DNA from: Combretum micranthum
Taxonomy: Eukaryota > Streptophyta > Magnoliopsida > Myrtales > Combretaceae
NCBI GenBank assembly: GCA_024138025.1
Contig: JAMXBD010000095.1
Coordinates: 558,001 to 622,000, forward strand
Reading direction: 5' to 3'
DNA length: 64,000 nucleotides
Shown here one piece after another: positions 1 to 11,345 of the stretch; positions within the stretch are counted from its first letter, which is position 1; every line of letters starts with the position of its first letter. The position numbers and the translations under genes are program-made. The notes below the pieces were generated by a model. It was not told where the DNA came from, did not search any database, and was given only the letters and a program-made list of their open reading frames with translations.

Positions 1-383
1 CACTTAAGACATCATTTGATCACGATCTTTGTGTTTTTTCAAAATTAACTGTACAGACACAAACTAGGCATGGAATACATCACATCTATAACAATTGTGT
101 ATTATTTCATCCCAAAAGGCACATTTATTGAGGCATGAAAATTTGGAAAAATTCGAATGGACATGATTTTTCAAATTTTAAATTGGCAAATTGTATCAAT
201 TGATCAAATTAAATACACTTAATCAAGGAGTCATGATCTGTAAACAAGTTTCGTGATCAATTTGAACCAACAGTCACGAATCGAGTCCCAATTGTGAATC
301 GTTCTTATTTGAAAAAGTATAACGATTCGTGATTCAAAAATTGAACCATTACAAAGCTTCAAAACGACAAATTGTTTCGAACT

Positions 384-393
384 CTATAAATAG
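384..393 (+). promoter_or_regulatory. TATA box of the Tat/Ogre-like LTR
   Basis: CTATAAATAG lies about 30 bases before an A/C-rich run (405-440) that would suit a transcription start. Position within an LTR supports a retrotransposon promoter. Activity is inferred only. Confidence 0.4.
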
Positions 394-860
394 GATCACC
401 CCACAAGCAAAAAGCACAATTCAATTTCGAAAAACACACACTACAAGATCGAGATCTGAAATAGAGTAGAAAGTGTTCGAATTGCAAAAATTGCAAATTC
501 GAAGTGATCGGGAGGATTTCGATCCAATTAAAGAGTGTTAGGATCATCTAGGAAGTGTTTTTGATTGATTATAGTGTTTAGAATTGCTCGAATTTGCATT
601 TGGAAGTTCTGCAAATTTTTAGAAAATTTTTTAATCATCGCCGCCGTCAACCACCGCACGAACCGCCACTTCTGGTGGTTCTGGGAGTGAACCACCACCA
701 CCAACGGACACAGCAGCCCCATCCACGTCGGGCCGACAAGGTTGCAGGCTTCGAAAACCACCAGGATCGGCCGAGGAATGCCTTGAAGTCACCGTCATCG
801 TCTTCTTCACCCGACGGATATCCAAGATCCGACCCGAAATCCGAGATCCAACCCGGTCGG

Positions 861-911
861 TCATCGGTCAACGGTCGTCGGTCGTCGGTCAACGGTCGTC
901 GGTCAATAGTC
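861..911 (+). repeat. Short GGTCAACGGTCGTC tandem repeat
   Basis: Imperfect copies of TCGGTCAACGGTCG follow one another. The block is far GC-richer than its surroundings and rich in CpG. It belongs to the LTR leader region. Confidence 0.6.
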
Positions 912-1072
912 AAAGCGATCTACGGTCCAGATTCAATCAGAGGATCAGACGGTCCAGATTGATCAAAGCGATCTACGGTCTAGATTCAATCAGAGGATCA
1001 GACGGTCCAGATTCAATCAAAGCAATCAATGCTCCAGATCGAAAGTCATTAGATCCTGAGGTCCAGATTTAG
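911..1072 (+). repeat. 53/54-bp tandem repeat, about three copies
   Basis: Units start at 911, 964 and 1018 with CAAAGCGATCTACGGTC, ATCAGAGGATCAGACGGTCC and similar words; the third copy is diverged. The unit length is a multiple of three only by chance of one copy (54), and no long ORF is kept. Confidence 0.65.
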
Positions 1073-1470
1073 TCTACAGATCAGACGCTCCAGATCTGAT
1101 CCGAGAAAATCCAACGGTCCAGGTTAGTCCGCAATATTTTATTAGTTATTATTTATATATTAATTTCGGAAAATAGGAAAAAATTAATAAAAATTCGTAA
1201 AAAATCCAGAAAAATTAGAATAATTATTTTTAATATAAATTTACATGTTTTAGCAATTTTTGGATATTTTTGAATATGTATTTGCATATAAATTGATCTT
1301 TAAATATATATTTGATGCATGAGATGTTTTGTTTTTGTATTTTAATTTTGTTTTGATATATTTTGAATATGTTATGAATGTATGTGATGATTATTGAATT
1401 TTGAAAAATAATAAATTGTAAATGGATTTTTTTAAAACCAAAATTGTTGTTGAATAATAAAGATAAAGAC

Positions 1471-1790
1471 TGTTTTGAGAATCATGATATTAATCAAGTT
1501 TTTTATCAAAGTTTATCTTCATGAATTTACTATGAAGATATTAATCAAGTTTTTTATCAAAATTTATCTTCATAAATTTACTATGAAGATAATAATCAAG
1601 TTTTTTATCAAAATTTATCTTCATAAATTTACTATGAAGATATTAATCAAAATTAATTTTATAAATTTGCTATGAAGATAATACTCAAAGTTTTCAAAAT
1701 TATTTTCATAAATTGACTTTGAAAATAATTAAAGTTGTTCAAAAATGTTTTCATAAGTTTACTATGAAAATATTTAATATTGTTTAATCA
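1471..1790 (+). repeat. 51-bp AT-rich tandem repeat with internal hairpin
   Basis: At least three good copies and two to three degenerate ones. Each unit holds ATGAAGATA and later TATCTTCAT, which can pair as a 9-bp stem. Because 51 is 17 codons, one frame (1475-1675) reads as three 17-residue repeats such as MKILIKFFIKIYLHKFT. The composition and LTR setting argue against a real protein. Confidence 0.65.
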
Positions 1791-2474
1791 AAATTGATTT
1801 TCATGTAGCATTAAATTAGCCATGAATTATCATAAATTTTTTTTTTTAGAAAAATGATTTTTGAACTTAGAAAAATATGTTTTTCATGAAATGAAAAATC
1901 AATTGATTAGATCATAGGATCATCAAAAAAATGATTTTCATAAAAATTTAAAATTTAATAAACTTAAAGTGAGAATAGTTTAAAAATATAAAATTGATCA
2001 ACAAACTAAGTTCTTTATAAAAGAACTACGTTTTGTCTGATCTCGATTAGCGAGTACGTAGGCACCTACGGGGCGACAATAAAATTAGAAAAATATATTT
2101 TGTTTTGATAGTTTGAAATAATCATTTTGTACATATTATAAGTTTTTTTTTTTTTGAAGAGGAAAAATACAAATGTTTGTTGATATTTAAATCCTAAAAA
2201 AAATATACATAAAAATAAAAATGAATGATTAAACTTGTAGATATTAGTTTTATAAATGCTTTGTTTGAATTTTTTAGTATAGAAAAGGATAAATTCTAAA
2301 TTTTAAATTTAAAGTGGTAACCGCTTAGGTATTAATAGGTTAGCCTCCGGACTCAGATATCTGGTATATTTTTTAAAGTTTGGTTTTAAAATCAAATTTT
2401 CCGCAGACTAGTAGCTAAGTTAGGATTAACCGACCCATTAATCCTAACTTTTCATTTTTCCGATTTTTATCGGT

Positions 2475-2484
2475 TGGCGACTCC
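2475..2484 (+). other. Primer binding site, tRNA-Arg type
   Basis: TGGCGACTCC, preceded by T, matches the tRNA-Arg-complementary start typical of Tat/Ogre elements. It marks the LTR/internal border. Confidence 0.5.
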
Positions 2485-2500
2485 AAATATTTTCAAAATT

Positions 2501-2575
2501 AAATTTCTTTTAATCCCTAGTCGAGGATTCATATTAAATGGGTTAGGGTTTAATGTGAATCGGGTTAAAAGAAAT
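2501..2575. repeat. Imperfect inverted repeat after the PBS
   Basis: ATTTCTTTTAATCC near 2505 and its near-complement GGTTAAAAGAAAT near 2560 flank a second pair, GATTCATATTAAA and TTTAATGTGAATC. Together they could fold as a stem-loop in the leader. Function unknown. Confidence 0.45.
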
Positions 2576-3541
2576 GAACCAGATGATTTTCAAAATCCAG
2601 GCTCGACAATAATAAAGATTTTTAATGGATAACGATGTTGATTTCTAGACGACAAGGATGATGATGACTTGTACTTGACAATGGCCAAGAAGGTATGCAG
2701 GGTCTAGATATTGATAGTGATAAATTAAAATTTAGTTGAAACATGATATTCTGTGTCGAAATGAAATAAGGGGGAATATGCACGCTGTTTGTCAAACTTG
2801 GTAATGGGTAATGGTGAATTTGGATTTCATATATATACACATACATATATATTGAATATGATTGATGAATGTTATTAAATATGGAATTTGTAAAATTTGA
2901 TGAATAATTCTGGGATTCATAAATTAATTTTGATGTGTATTGTATGTGTTGGATTTGTGTTAGACCTACATTTTAAGTAGGAAATTATGCTAGATCCAAA
3001 GTATGTACATGTATTATATCTAATTATATGATTTGTACATGTATATATATGTTGTGTTAGTCGTCTGTATGTATATTAATGTATAGGCGTGCTAATCAAT
3101 TGGATTTGATAAATTATACTAACTTTGATTTAATAAATTAACTTGTGGATATGTAGGATGTATTTAAAAATTTAGCATTTATTAAACTAATTTTGATCAA
3201 CTTTGGACATGTGAATTTAACTTTGAAGCATACATGTTTGCGCTTTGGACTATACAAATTTTATAAACTATGTATATGAAATCTAGGGAATTTAATAATA
3301 GGTATTGATGTTGGAATGTTATATATACATATGTATAGATACATCTATGATCTAGTTTTGATTTTATGTAATTATTTAACATTAATTAATACACCACATC
3401 AAATAAACTTTGAGATGCTGAAGTGAATCTAGGTACAAGAATTACATTTTACGAAATGAATAGCCATCAAATTAACGTTGAAACAACTGCCCATGCCGGA
3501 ATGGATATATGCAGATACGTGTAATATATATTGATATCTAA

Positions 3542-3564
3542 AATATATATATATATATATATAT
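3542..3564. repeat. (AT)n microsatellite
   Basis: An uninterrupted AT dinucleotide run of just over 20 bases. Confidence 0.85.
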
Positions 3565-3639
3565 TGATTAAATTAAAAAAAAGGGCATAAATAAAGATTT
3601 GCAATATTGAGAATTCAATAAAGAAAAGTTATAGGGCTA

Positions 3640-4290
3640 AAATATGATTAATTGGACTTAGATGTTAATTAGGTCCCACTTGACTTAAATAAATCAATGA
3701 CTCTTGATCATTTAATATGAACTTAGCAAATTTCTTTAGTTATGGCACTTGACTTTAGTTATTTTGGCGTATTCAACATTAATGGGTCTAAACTACTCAA
3801 ATTGATATTCAGTAGAGCTTTAAGGCCTCAAAGTAAATAATTACTAAATTATATTTTATGGACTTAAATTTCCAAATATTGATCCAATGATCCATAATAA
3901 TTCTAATGGGCTCATATAATACTTCTTGGACCCATAAGCCAAAATACTCTAGTAGGCCTAAATAGGAATTCAGAAGGTCTAATAGCTAAAAATTAAAACA
4001 AATTCAATTCTTTTGGGCTTATATCAAATTCTTAAGTCCAATATCTAATTTTACTCAAAATGGACCTAATCTAATACTGAAGCCCAAATCCACCTAAACT
4101 ATAATCTATATTCTTTAATGGGCTCGATTAAAAATTCCTTGAAGCCTATTACCCTAAAAAAATTACAAGACTTAGTTATATATTTATTGGGCTATTATAG
4201 AATCCCTAAAGGTCTAATACTTTCAAATCAGAAATTCAAACTCTTATATTCATGGGTTTGATTCAAATTACTTAAGCCTAATACCTTAAT
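3640..4290 (+). repeat. Degenerate repeat field with GGGCTTA / AAGTCCAATA words
   Basis: Words of the type TGGGCTTATATCAAATTC and TTAAGTCCAATA recur every 50-70 bases in diverged form. No ORF is present. The field lies inside the LTR A remnant, upstream of its conserved GTGTCATTTAATCTGGTCC word. Confidence 0.4.
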
Positions 4291-4620
4291 GAATAATTAA
4301 ATATAATTGAATTGTTATTATGAATTTGATGATCGAATTATATATGTACTCATATTAAATAACTTTTATACAGATACCATTGTTTCTGACATACATTCTA
4401 ATCTATCTTCTGTTTTATACCATACTGCAAACTTATCACATACACAATGACTTGTGTGTTGCTTATATAGGATAGGCATCATAAATGAATTAAAATTTAA
4501 AGATGGCTTGTGTCATTTAATCTGGTCCGAGGAGCGATGATCTTATTAGGCTATGCCAACACGATAGTTAAGTACTTAAGCCACCCTTATCATTATTATT
4601 GATATATCAAGGCAGCTCGG

Positions 4621-5296
4621 TGATAGGAATCAGGTTGGTCAAAGTCATGGAAAAGGGAAGCAAAAGAGAAAAGCAATAAGGAGCAAGTTTAAAGGACAAA
4701 AGCTACCAACACAAGATGTTTATCCGACGTAAAGCCACTGGCTTTCAAGGGTACGCCGCTAATGTATAGGGTTTAGGCCACTAGCATAAGCCATCTTTCG
4801 AAGTCCATAGTACCAAAATTATAAAAGTCATCTTCAAAGCCGCCTAAGAATATAATAAACGCTACCAGCCTTCATTTAGACGAATGTTTATTTCTTTTTA
4901 TGTCTTTTAGGCTTCTTTAGGGTTCATATATATTATGTTATTTGTTTTATTTTGAAAGACAAACTTGGTTTCCATCTTTTTCAAAGCACTTTGTGTGTGA
5001 GAACCTTAGAGTTTCTTAGATTATTGAGAGTTTCTCTTTAATTACTGTTCTTATCAATTCTTGTATTGTTAGGAATTGTGGTGAACCATTGTTATTTGAA
5101 TCTTGTGATCTATTTGACATAGTGAGTACTTTGTAGATCATAGATTCTATCAGTCTATAATTTAATCACAAACTAGTTTAAGTTTTATTATTCGTGGATC
5201 CTATCGAACGATATTCTTATCCATATTTTTAATTTTCTTTGTTCTTTCAAAACCTTAAAATTAAGATTGAATCTTTAACCCTTCAAGAGCACGTCA
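4621..5296 (+). repeat. 5' LTR of the gag-protease element
   Basis: Starts TGATAGGAATCA and ends GAGCACGTCA. The copy at 8524-9197 matches along its whole length, with substitutions and small indels. Confidence 0.85.
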
Positions 5297-5300
5297 AATT

Positions 5301-5312
5301 TGGTGTCAGAGC
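5301..5312 (+). other. Primer binding site, initiator-Met tRNA type
   Basis: TGGTGTCAGAGC differs by one base from the common plant PBS TGGTATCAGAGC and sits four bases after the 5' LTR. Confidence 0.8.
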
Positions 5313-5416
5313 AAAGCTTTGCAGATTTGTTGTTTGCACGCAATCATTTCAGGTTTATTGGTTGGTTTTTAATATTTTGCTAAAATTTGTGTTATTGATG
5401 TTGATTAGCTGAAGAA

Positions 5417-8384
5417 ATGGTGTATGATGATAGTAGTAGTGTGAATAGCAATAATATTAGGGTTAGAAGAAATAATAACAATGGTGGTGGTGATAGAGAT
5501 GTTATGAATAGGCAAAGATTTACACAATTGCAAACTAGGGTTAATCGGATGCAAGAAAATGTTAGAACAATTTTGGAGAGATTGGAGGTGAGAGAAAGGA
5601 GAAGTCAAAGTTAATTTAGTCATAGAAGACACTCCAGTGGTGATTCTAATGAGAATAGTGAAAGGAATAGGAGGCGAGAGGGTAGAGACGATAGGAGAAG
5701 GGGAATTGATAGTATTAAACTAAAAATTCCACCTTTCACTGGAAGCAATAAACTGGAGGAATTGCTGGATTGGGTGGCAAGAGTGGAGAAAGTATTTGAT
5801 TATTATGAGTGGGATGATTGCATGAAGATAAAGATGGCATCTCTAGCATTTTCTGATTATGCTAGTTTGTGGTGGAATAAATTGCAGATTGAGAGACAAA
5901 GGGCGGATGAAGAAAAGGTGCATTCATTGGCTTTGATGAAGAGATGGATGAAATGCAGGTTTGTGCTAGATGGTGGGTGTCGAATCCAACAAAAATAAAA
6001 GACCTACTCTAAAATTTGTAAATAGTAGTGAGCAGGATCGTCTCCATAGGGATCAGTGAAAATCTATTTCTATTTTAACTATCAGAAAAAGAGAAGAATA
6101 ATTTAGGGGTTTTATATAAACGATTGATTGGAAAATTATTTGTTTCTAAAACTAGAAAACGTGTTTATTAACGTAAATTCAATAGCAAAGAATTCTAACC
6201 AAGGAATTATCACGATTCAATTCATAGAGATGATCATTGATGCAAGGATTGTTATTCTAATTCATGAATAAATTGGTTATAACCTTCAACAAGCTCTGAA
6301 GATCTATCTCTCCTTAGAATATCGATAATCAAGATACGATCTTTAATTATTCCCTTATTGATTAGACAACCCTAAATAAGTTCTTAAGATTTAATCTATC
6401 AATAGCATTATCAATTAGAGAGACTACCAATTCTAATCAATAGATCAAAAGCATGAACTATTTAAATTAGATCATAAATCACCATAACATAAATCAATCA
6501 CTTATTCTGCAACCAATCATGTTATCGTATTACTTATATTGAAACAATCAAACAATTACGGATTTGACATTCCAAATAACAATAATCGCTTTGACAACCA
6601 AACAAATAGGCCTAATTCGTAATGATCAATCAAAACAATTCTAATAATTCAAATAGATGAAGTATGAATATTCATAAACAAAATAAACTCAATAGTTCAA
6701 TTGGATCTCACAATCTTTGATGAATTGATCCCGTAATAATCCTCGGCTAGATTGAGTAATTAGTTACTCATGATCAAGAAAATAAAACTAGGGTTTCTTG
6801 AGAGCATCAATAACAAGAACAAACAATGAAAGAATAATGAATAATATCTTTTTCTCTCTCCTACTTCTTTATATATGTGAGATAAACATCAGATATAAAG
6901 AGTGTTTTTCGCATGAAAGATGGCTGGAGACGTGTCGCAACAAGGCTGGCAGCTTTTATTCGCGAAACAATTGGCGCACTCTTGATGGCCGGCTCCATGG
7001 CCGGCGGCCATGAATCTCCCAGTGCCGGCCATGAATGTTGGCCGGCAGCTTTTCCATGATGGCTGGCAGCTTTGGATGTTCTGGACGAATTTCGAACCTT
7101 GTATATCCTCCAAATGTGTTTGCTATTGCTATAGTTCATGAGAAAGCTAATAGTAATGATAGAAAATCATCCCGAGTATGGAATGGAATTGTGAGTACTT
7201 ATGCATTCCATTGAAAGTGATATTGATCCATGAAGCTTGTTACAAACTCGTGCCCAATTTCGCCAAACCGTTCCATTTACTTTATAAAACCTGAAACACG
7301 ACATTAAACTCGATTAAGTATCAATTCTTTTGGATTTCTATAAAATTAATAATAGAATTAACATATTTTACTCAATAAAAATTGATTATATTCCGTCTTA
7401 ACACTAGATTACTATAAAAAGGAGTTGTTATTGGAATTACATTCCTTGAGGCAAGGCAAGCGAAGTGTGGAGGAGTATGTAAAGGATTTTGAAATGTTGA
7501 AGGCAAGATGTGATATTCAAGAGTCTTCATATGATTCTATGGCTAGGTTCATTAATGAGCTAAAGATGGACATTGCCAATATAATGGAACTCCAGCATTA
7601 TCAGACCTTGGAGGATATGATTAAGTTGGCTGGCAAGGTTGAGAGACAACATTGCAGACGGTTTCAGAAATCATCTTATCATGGTAAATCTAATGAGGAG
7701 GAGAAGAAAGAGATTGGGAAGGAGAAGAATAAAGAGAAAGAGGTGGAAGATAAAGCTCCTGATCAAATACAATAGAAAAGAAGCCAAGAGATCAAGTGTT
7801 TCAAGTGTTTAGGACATGGCCATATCGCTTCTTAATGTCCTAATAAGCGAGTTGTGGTCTTGAAAGATAATAAAATTGAGAGCGAGGAAAAGGAACAGAA
7901 GAATAGTGAGGAAGAGGTGCTAGAAGAGGATATGTCGAATGTTCCTGTGACATTGGTGCTTGAGCAGGAGAAAGCCATTCCAGATCATAGAACTAATCTG
8001 TTCTATATTCAGAGTTTGATGTAAGGAGAATCATATTTGACTGTGATTGATACAGGCAGCTGCGCTAATGTTATTTCTACTGGATTAGTTTCGAAATTGG
8101 GATTGTAGGTGGAGCAGCATTCAAAGCCATATGCTTTTCATTGGTTTAATCATCAAGGGGCTATTCATATGCACAAACAATTTTGTGTACCTATTTCCAT
8201 TGGTGAATATACTGATGAGTTATTGTGTAATGTAGTACCCATGGATGCTACACACTTAATTATTGGAAGACCATGGCAGTATGATCTTCGACCTACATTT
8301 GATGGGTACAAGAATAAGTGCACTATTCAGCACCGTGACAAGACATACAAGCTACTTCCTATGAGTTATGAAGAGATACAATAG
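5417..8384 (+). pseudogene. gag-pro: gag-protease polyprotein (Ty3/gypsy), interrupted
   Basis: The N-terminal piece (5417-5970) has a short polar leader and then the retrotransposon gag capsid domain (LDWVARVEKVFDYYEW, WWNKLQIERQR). The frame resumes after the nested solo LTR at 7409 with LRQGKRSVEEYVKDFEM and a Lys/Glu-rich linker. A CCHC knuckle follows near 7793 (CFKCLGHGHIAS, then a stop where a residue is expected before CP). An aspartic protease has its catalytic DTG in VIDTGSCANVIS near 8040 and IIGRPW near 8265. Apart from the insertion there is no frameshift, only five in-frame stops at 5612, 7773, 7833, 8022 and 8106. About 510 codons in total. Gag packages element RNA and the protease matures it; this copy cannot do so as it stands. 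Confidence 0.85.
5971..7403 (+). mobile_element. 1.43-kb solo LTR inserted in gag
   Basis: Starts TGGTGGGTGTCG and ends GTCTTAACA, flanked by a perfect 5-bp duplication CTAGA (5966-5970 and 7404-7408). Removing the element and one duplication copy joins the gag frame exactly. It has no gag or pol. Early on it has a word CAGGATCGTCTCCATAGGGA like one in the element at 9712-11139. The 6900-7080 stretch is richer in GGCTGGCAGC/GCCGGC words. TG...CA ends, 5-bp duplication and lack of coding sequence indicate LTR-LTR recombination. The orientation shown is assumed. Confidence 0.75.
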
Positions 8385-8523
8385 GCCAAGATGATGCATG
8401 GTAAGAAGATTTTAGAAGTTTGTTTGCATGGACTAGTAGGATGACCAATTCTAATCCAGATTTAGACGTTAAGAGATTGAAGAACCAAGATTCGATGATG
8501 AATCTTCTTAAGCTCAAGGGTAA

Positions 8524-9197
8524 TGATAGGAATCAAGTTAATTAAAGTCGTGAAAAAGGGAAGCAGAAGTGAAAAGCAACAAAGAGCAAGTTCAAAGGAC
8601 AAATACTGCCAGCGCAAGAGATCTACACCGGCATAAAGCTGCCGACTTTCAAGGGTATATTGCAGGTGCACAAGGTTTAGGCCACGCGGCGTATAGCTAA
8701 AGTACCAAAATTATTAAAGCCATCTTCAAAGCCACCTAGGAATATAATAAAGGCCACTAGCCTTCGTTTAGATGAAATTTTATTTCTATTTATGCCTTTT
8801 AGGCTTCTTTAGGGTTTGTATATATTATGTTCTTTGTTTTATTTTGAAAGAAAGACTTGATTTCCATCTTTTTTAGAGCACTTTGTGTGTGAGAACCTTA
8901 AATTTCCTTAGATTATTAAGAGTTTCTCTTTAATAAATGTTCTTATCAATTCTTGTATTGTTAGGAATTGTGGTGAACCATTGTTATTTGAATATTGTGA
9001 CCTATTTGACATAGTAAGTACTTTGTAGATCGTGGATTCTATCGGTCTATAATTTAATCACAAACTAGTTTAAGTTTTATTATTTATAGATCCTATCGAA
9101 TGATATTCTTATCCATATCTTTAATTTTTTTTGTTCTTTCAAAACCTAGAAAATCCTAAAATTAAAATTGAATCTTTAACCCTTCAAGATCGCATCA
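8524..9197 (+). repeat. 3' LTR of the gag-protease element
   Basis: Begins TGATAGGAATCA and ends GATCGCATCA. It is preceded by AAGCTCAAGGGTAA, a possible weak polypurine tract. It is diverged from the 5' LTR, so the insertion is old. Confidence 0.85.
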
Positions 9198-9711
9198 CTT
9201 AGTATATAGCAGATATGGGAAATAGTATTGGGATAATGTCCATTTATATTTGGCAAGAAGTAGTATAGTTTAGTTCACATTTATAGGATCGACTAAGTCA
9301 CATTGTATTATAGACCGAAATAAATGGACATGCATAACGGCTATGAACCATGGACGACACTATTACTATAGTGATTCATATAGGAGATATGGATATTCGA
9401 GCTACTTATATCAACTCCTGATCAGTTACTGTTGCTTAGGAACCCTAGTTTCCCCATGGCTTGTTGTCTGGAGTGTAAGTGCTCTTGTGTTGATTGTTTC
9501 ATCTTAAATATTAATTATAAATTGTTGATCGTTGCATTACATATAATTTAGGTGTGTCTGCCATATCGCATGTGATTGTGTTGCTGTGTACGGGCTTCGG
9601 CTCACTCATTTATTTTTTTTCCAGGTTCTAATGGTTATGATAGAGATTATTAATATTATTTAAGTTACGAGACCGATGTTGAGGATCTTTTGGACGAGTG
9701 GAGTGACTAGG

Positions 9712-11139
9712 TGATGTAGATCGTATCAACTCTTAAATTTATAATTCCAATTAACTCTTACGACCTAGTTAGGCAGTGTACCTATCTATAGTTGTACAGG
9801 GTCAACGGATATCGTCCACAAGGATCTTTAAGACAATTATTAGAATTAACCGGTTTTCCACTATTTAGCAAATCTAATTAAATGCATTTATTACTAACAA
9901 CTAAGATTCACTATTTAACTAATTAATTCGCAATCAATGTATATTCACAACCTTAATAATTCAATAATCACAAAACAATACCCTAGATCTTGATACACCA
10001 CTATCCCTATCAATCTTATTAATAACATTCGTCAATGCAGCACATGTTCTTGAATTGCAGGAACCCTAATCTCATTAATCTCTTTCTCAAGATAATTAAA
10101 TCCTAACCCTATATGTCTAATGGAAATCTCTTCCTCACTAGATGCATATAAAGGTTGCATTAATAATCATAATTCCTCATAAAGATAAATTCTTGATGCA
10201 AAAGATTCATGTAATCTATCTCTAGATTTACATTCAAACCCTTCTACTCATGCTAGATCTTTCCTATTAATTAATCCTTCGATTCAATTAACAAGAATCA
10301 TACAATAATCTAATATTGCGCTTATACTAGATTAAGACAATCAAACAACATGAATAGATCCAAGAACAAAAACTTCATTCAACAAATCAATTCAGTCCAC
10401 ATTAGGGTTAGGGTTTCTCAAATCTAGGGTATATAGATCTAAGCTTCCATTGTAAAATAATTGCAAATATAAACCATGGAAGAATAATTATAAAACATGA
10501 TGATTACACCCTTTAACCAACAAATCTTGTGATGGAAAATTATTAGAAGTTCCTCTTCTTCTCGTATGTCTTCTCTCCTAGGGTTTCTTCTCTTCCTTTC
10601 AGTCTCCCCTTCTCAAAGAGTGGTTGGATCTATTTATAAAAAGATGGATTTGTCTTCTACACGGGCATTCTACACAGGACGTGTTCGGGGCCGTGTTGCT
10701 TGCTCATGTCGGCTATTTCCTCGGATTTGTTACGAATTGGAGTCCTACACAAGCCCGATCACAACCTGTGTTGCGAAGTCGTGTATGTTCCATAAAGCAT
10801 TCTGTCCATTTCTTATCTCTAATATAAGCATCCAACATAACTCGTGTTGCTTCCTTATGTTCTTTTCAATAGCTTGCTGTACATTTTTAAAGGCCAACAC
10901 TAGCATTCAACACAGCTTGTGTTGAAATCTCATATATGTTGAAATTCTTCACTTTGCACTTGCTTCATCAAAACTTGTTGTAATTCCTCAAAACATCTCC
11001 ATAATGCTTATTATCTCCTCTTAATCCTGAAATTAACATATTACTCAAATCAGTATCTTTTTCTACAATTATTCACATAAAAATCACTATAATATCATAC
11101 TAAAACCATGTGAATAGTTAGGGTATTTTGTACTTATCA
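9712..11139 (+). mobile_element. Second 1.43-kb solo LTR
   Basis: Starts TGATGTAGATCG and ends ACTTATCA, flanked by the perfect 5-bp duplication CTAGG (9707-9711 and 11140-11144). It shares length and layout with the element at 5971-7403: an early ...GTC-ACAAGGATC word, an A/T-rich body, a promoter-like segment at about two thirds, and GAAATTAACATATTACTCAA-like sequence near the end. It carries no element proteins; the 119- and 67-codon open frames at 10566-10925 are overlapping chance frames. Confidence 0.72.
10629..10642 (+). promoter_or_regulatory. TATA box in the second solo LTR
   Basis: CTATTTATAAAAAG is a good plant TATA context, placed about 900 bases into the LTR as expected for a U3/R border. 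Activity is not shown. Confidence 0.45.
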
Positions 11140-11345
11140 CTAGGTTGTGAAACATATTTTTGAGTTTCTAGGGTCTTGGTAGGTTATCAAACTTTGTTTA
11201 GATTTATGTCTTCTTAAGGGTCCTTTATATGAACATGTGAGATGTATTATCCTTTATCTAATACTTATACGGTTTCTTGATACTCGATACCATTTTTGAG
11301 ATGATACTTATTTATGTTTCTGGTCTACTCATGGGAGTAGCTATT

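Larger units (their letters stand above)
1..2473 (+). mobile_element. Tat/Ogre-like LTR, right part (left end outside window)
   Basis: A non-coding stretch ends just before a tRNA-Arg-type primer binding site (TGGCGACTCC at 2475), the PBS class used by plant Tat/Ogre/Retand Ty3 elements. Inside are a TATA box near 384, a GC-richer block with short tandem repeats (640-1100), AT-rich tandem repeats (1470-1790), and GAGTACGTAGGCACCTACG near 2053, which resembles a motif common in Tat-type LTRs. No pol or gag of this element follows; the internal part is gone or replaced after about 2640. The exact LTR end is uncertain because no clear CA terminus is seen. Family assignment rests on the PBS and LTR style, not on protein. 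Confidence 0.5.
4621..9197 (+). mobile_element. Non-autonomous gag-protease Ty3/gypsy element
   Basis: Two LTRs (4621-5296 and 8524-9197, both TG...CA) flank a Met-tRNA-type PBS and one gag-protease reading frame. There is no reverse transcriptase, RNase H or integrase. Without the 1438 bases added by a nested solo LTR (including its duplication), the internal region is only about 1.8 kb. That fits a terminal-repeat-with-gag (TR-GAG) type element or an internal deletion derivative. Flanks CTCGG (4616-4620) and CTTAG (9198-9202) look like a decayed 5-bp target duplication. Both differences are transitions. Confidence 0.8.
2640..11345 (+). mobile_element. Tekay-like LTR remnant A, interrupted by nested elements
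   Basis: The pieces 2640-4620, 9198-9711 and 11145-11345 read as one long LTR once the nested elements are removed. Support comes from a minus-strand relative at 51440-54350. The word GTG-CATT-AATC-GGTCC-AGGAGC occurs at 4511 here and near 52440 there. The spacing from it to GAC-ACTAGG is about 620 bases in both, once the 4621-9197 element is skipped. Outer limits are not defined. No PBS or terminal dinucleotides were located. Confidence 0.35.

Noticed and set aside
594..962. 122-codon plus-strand frame in the GC-rich block
   Set aside because: It lies in the Tat/Ogre-like LTR leader, overlaps tandem repeats, and has comparable open frames on the opposite strand; no protein motif is visible.
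10566..10925. 119-codon frame in the second solo LTR
   Set aside because: It sits in the LTR next to the TATA box and overlaps another frame; it resembles no gag or pol and is most likely non-coding.
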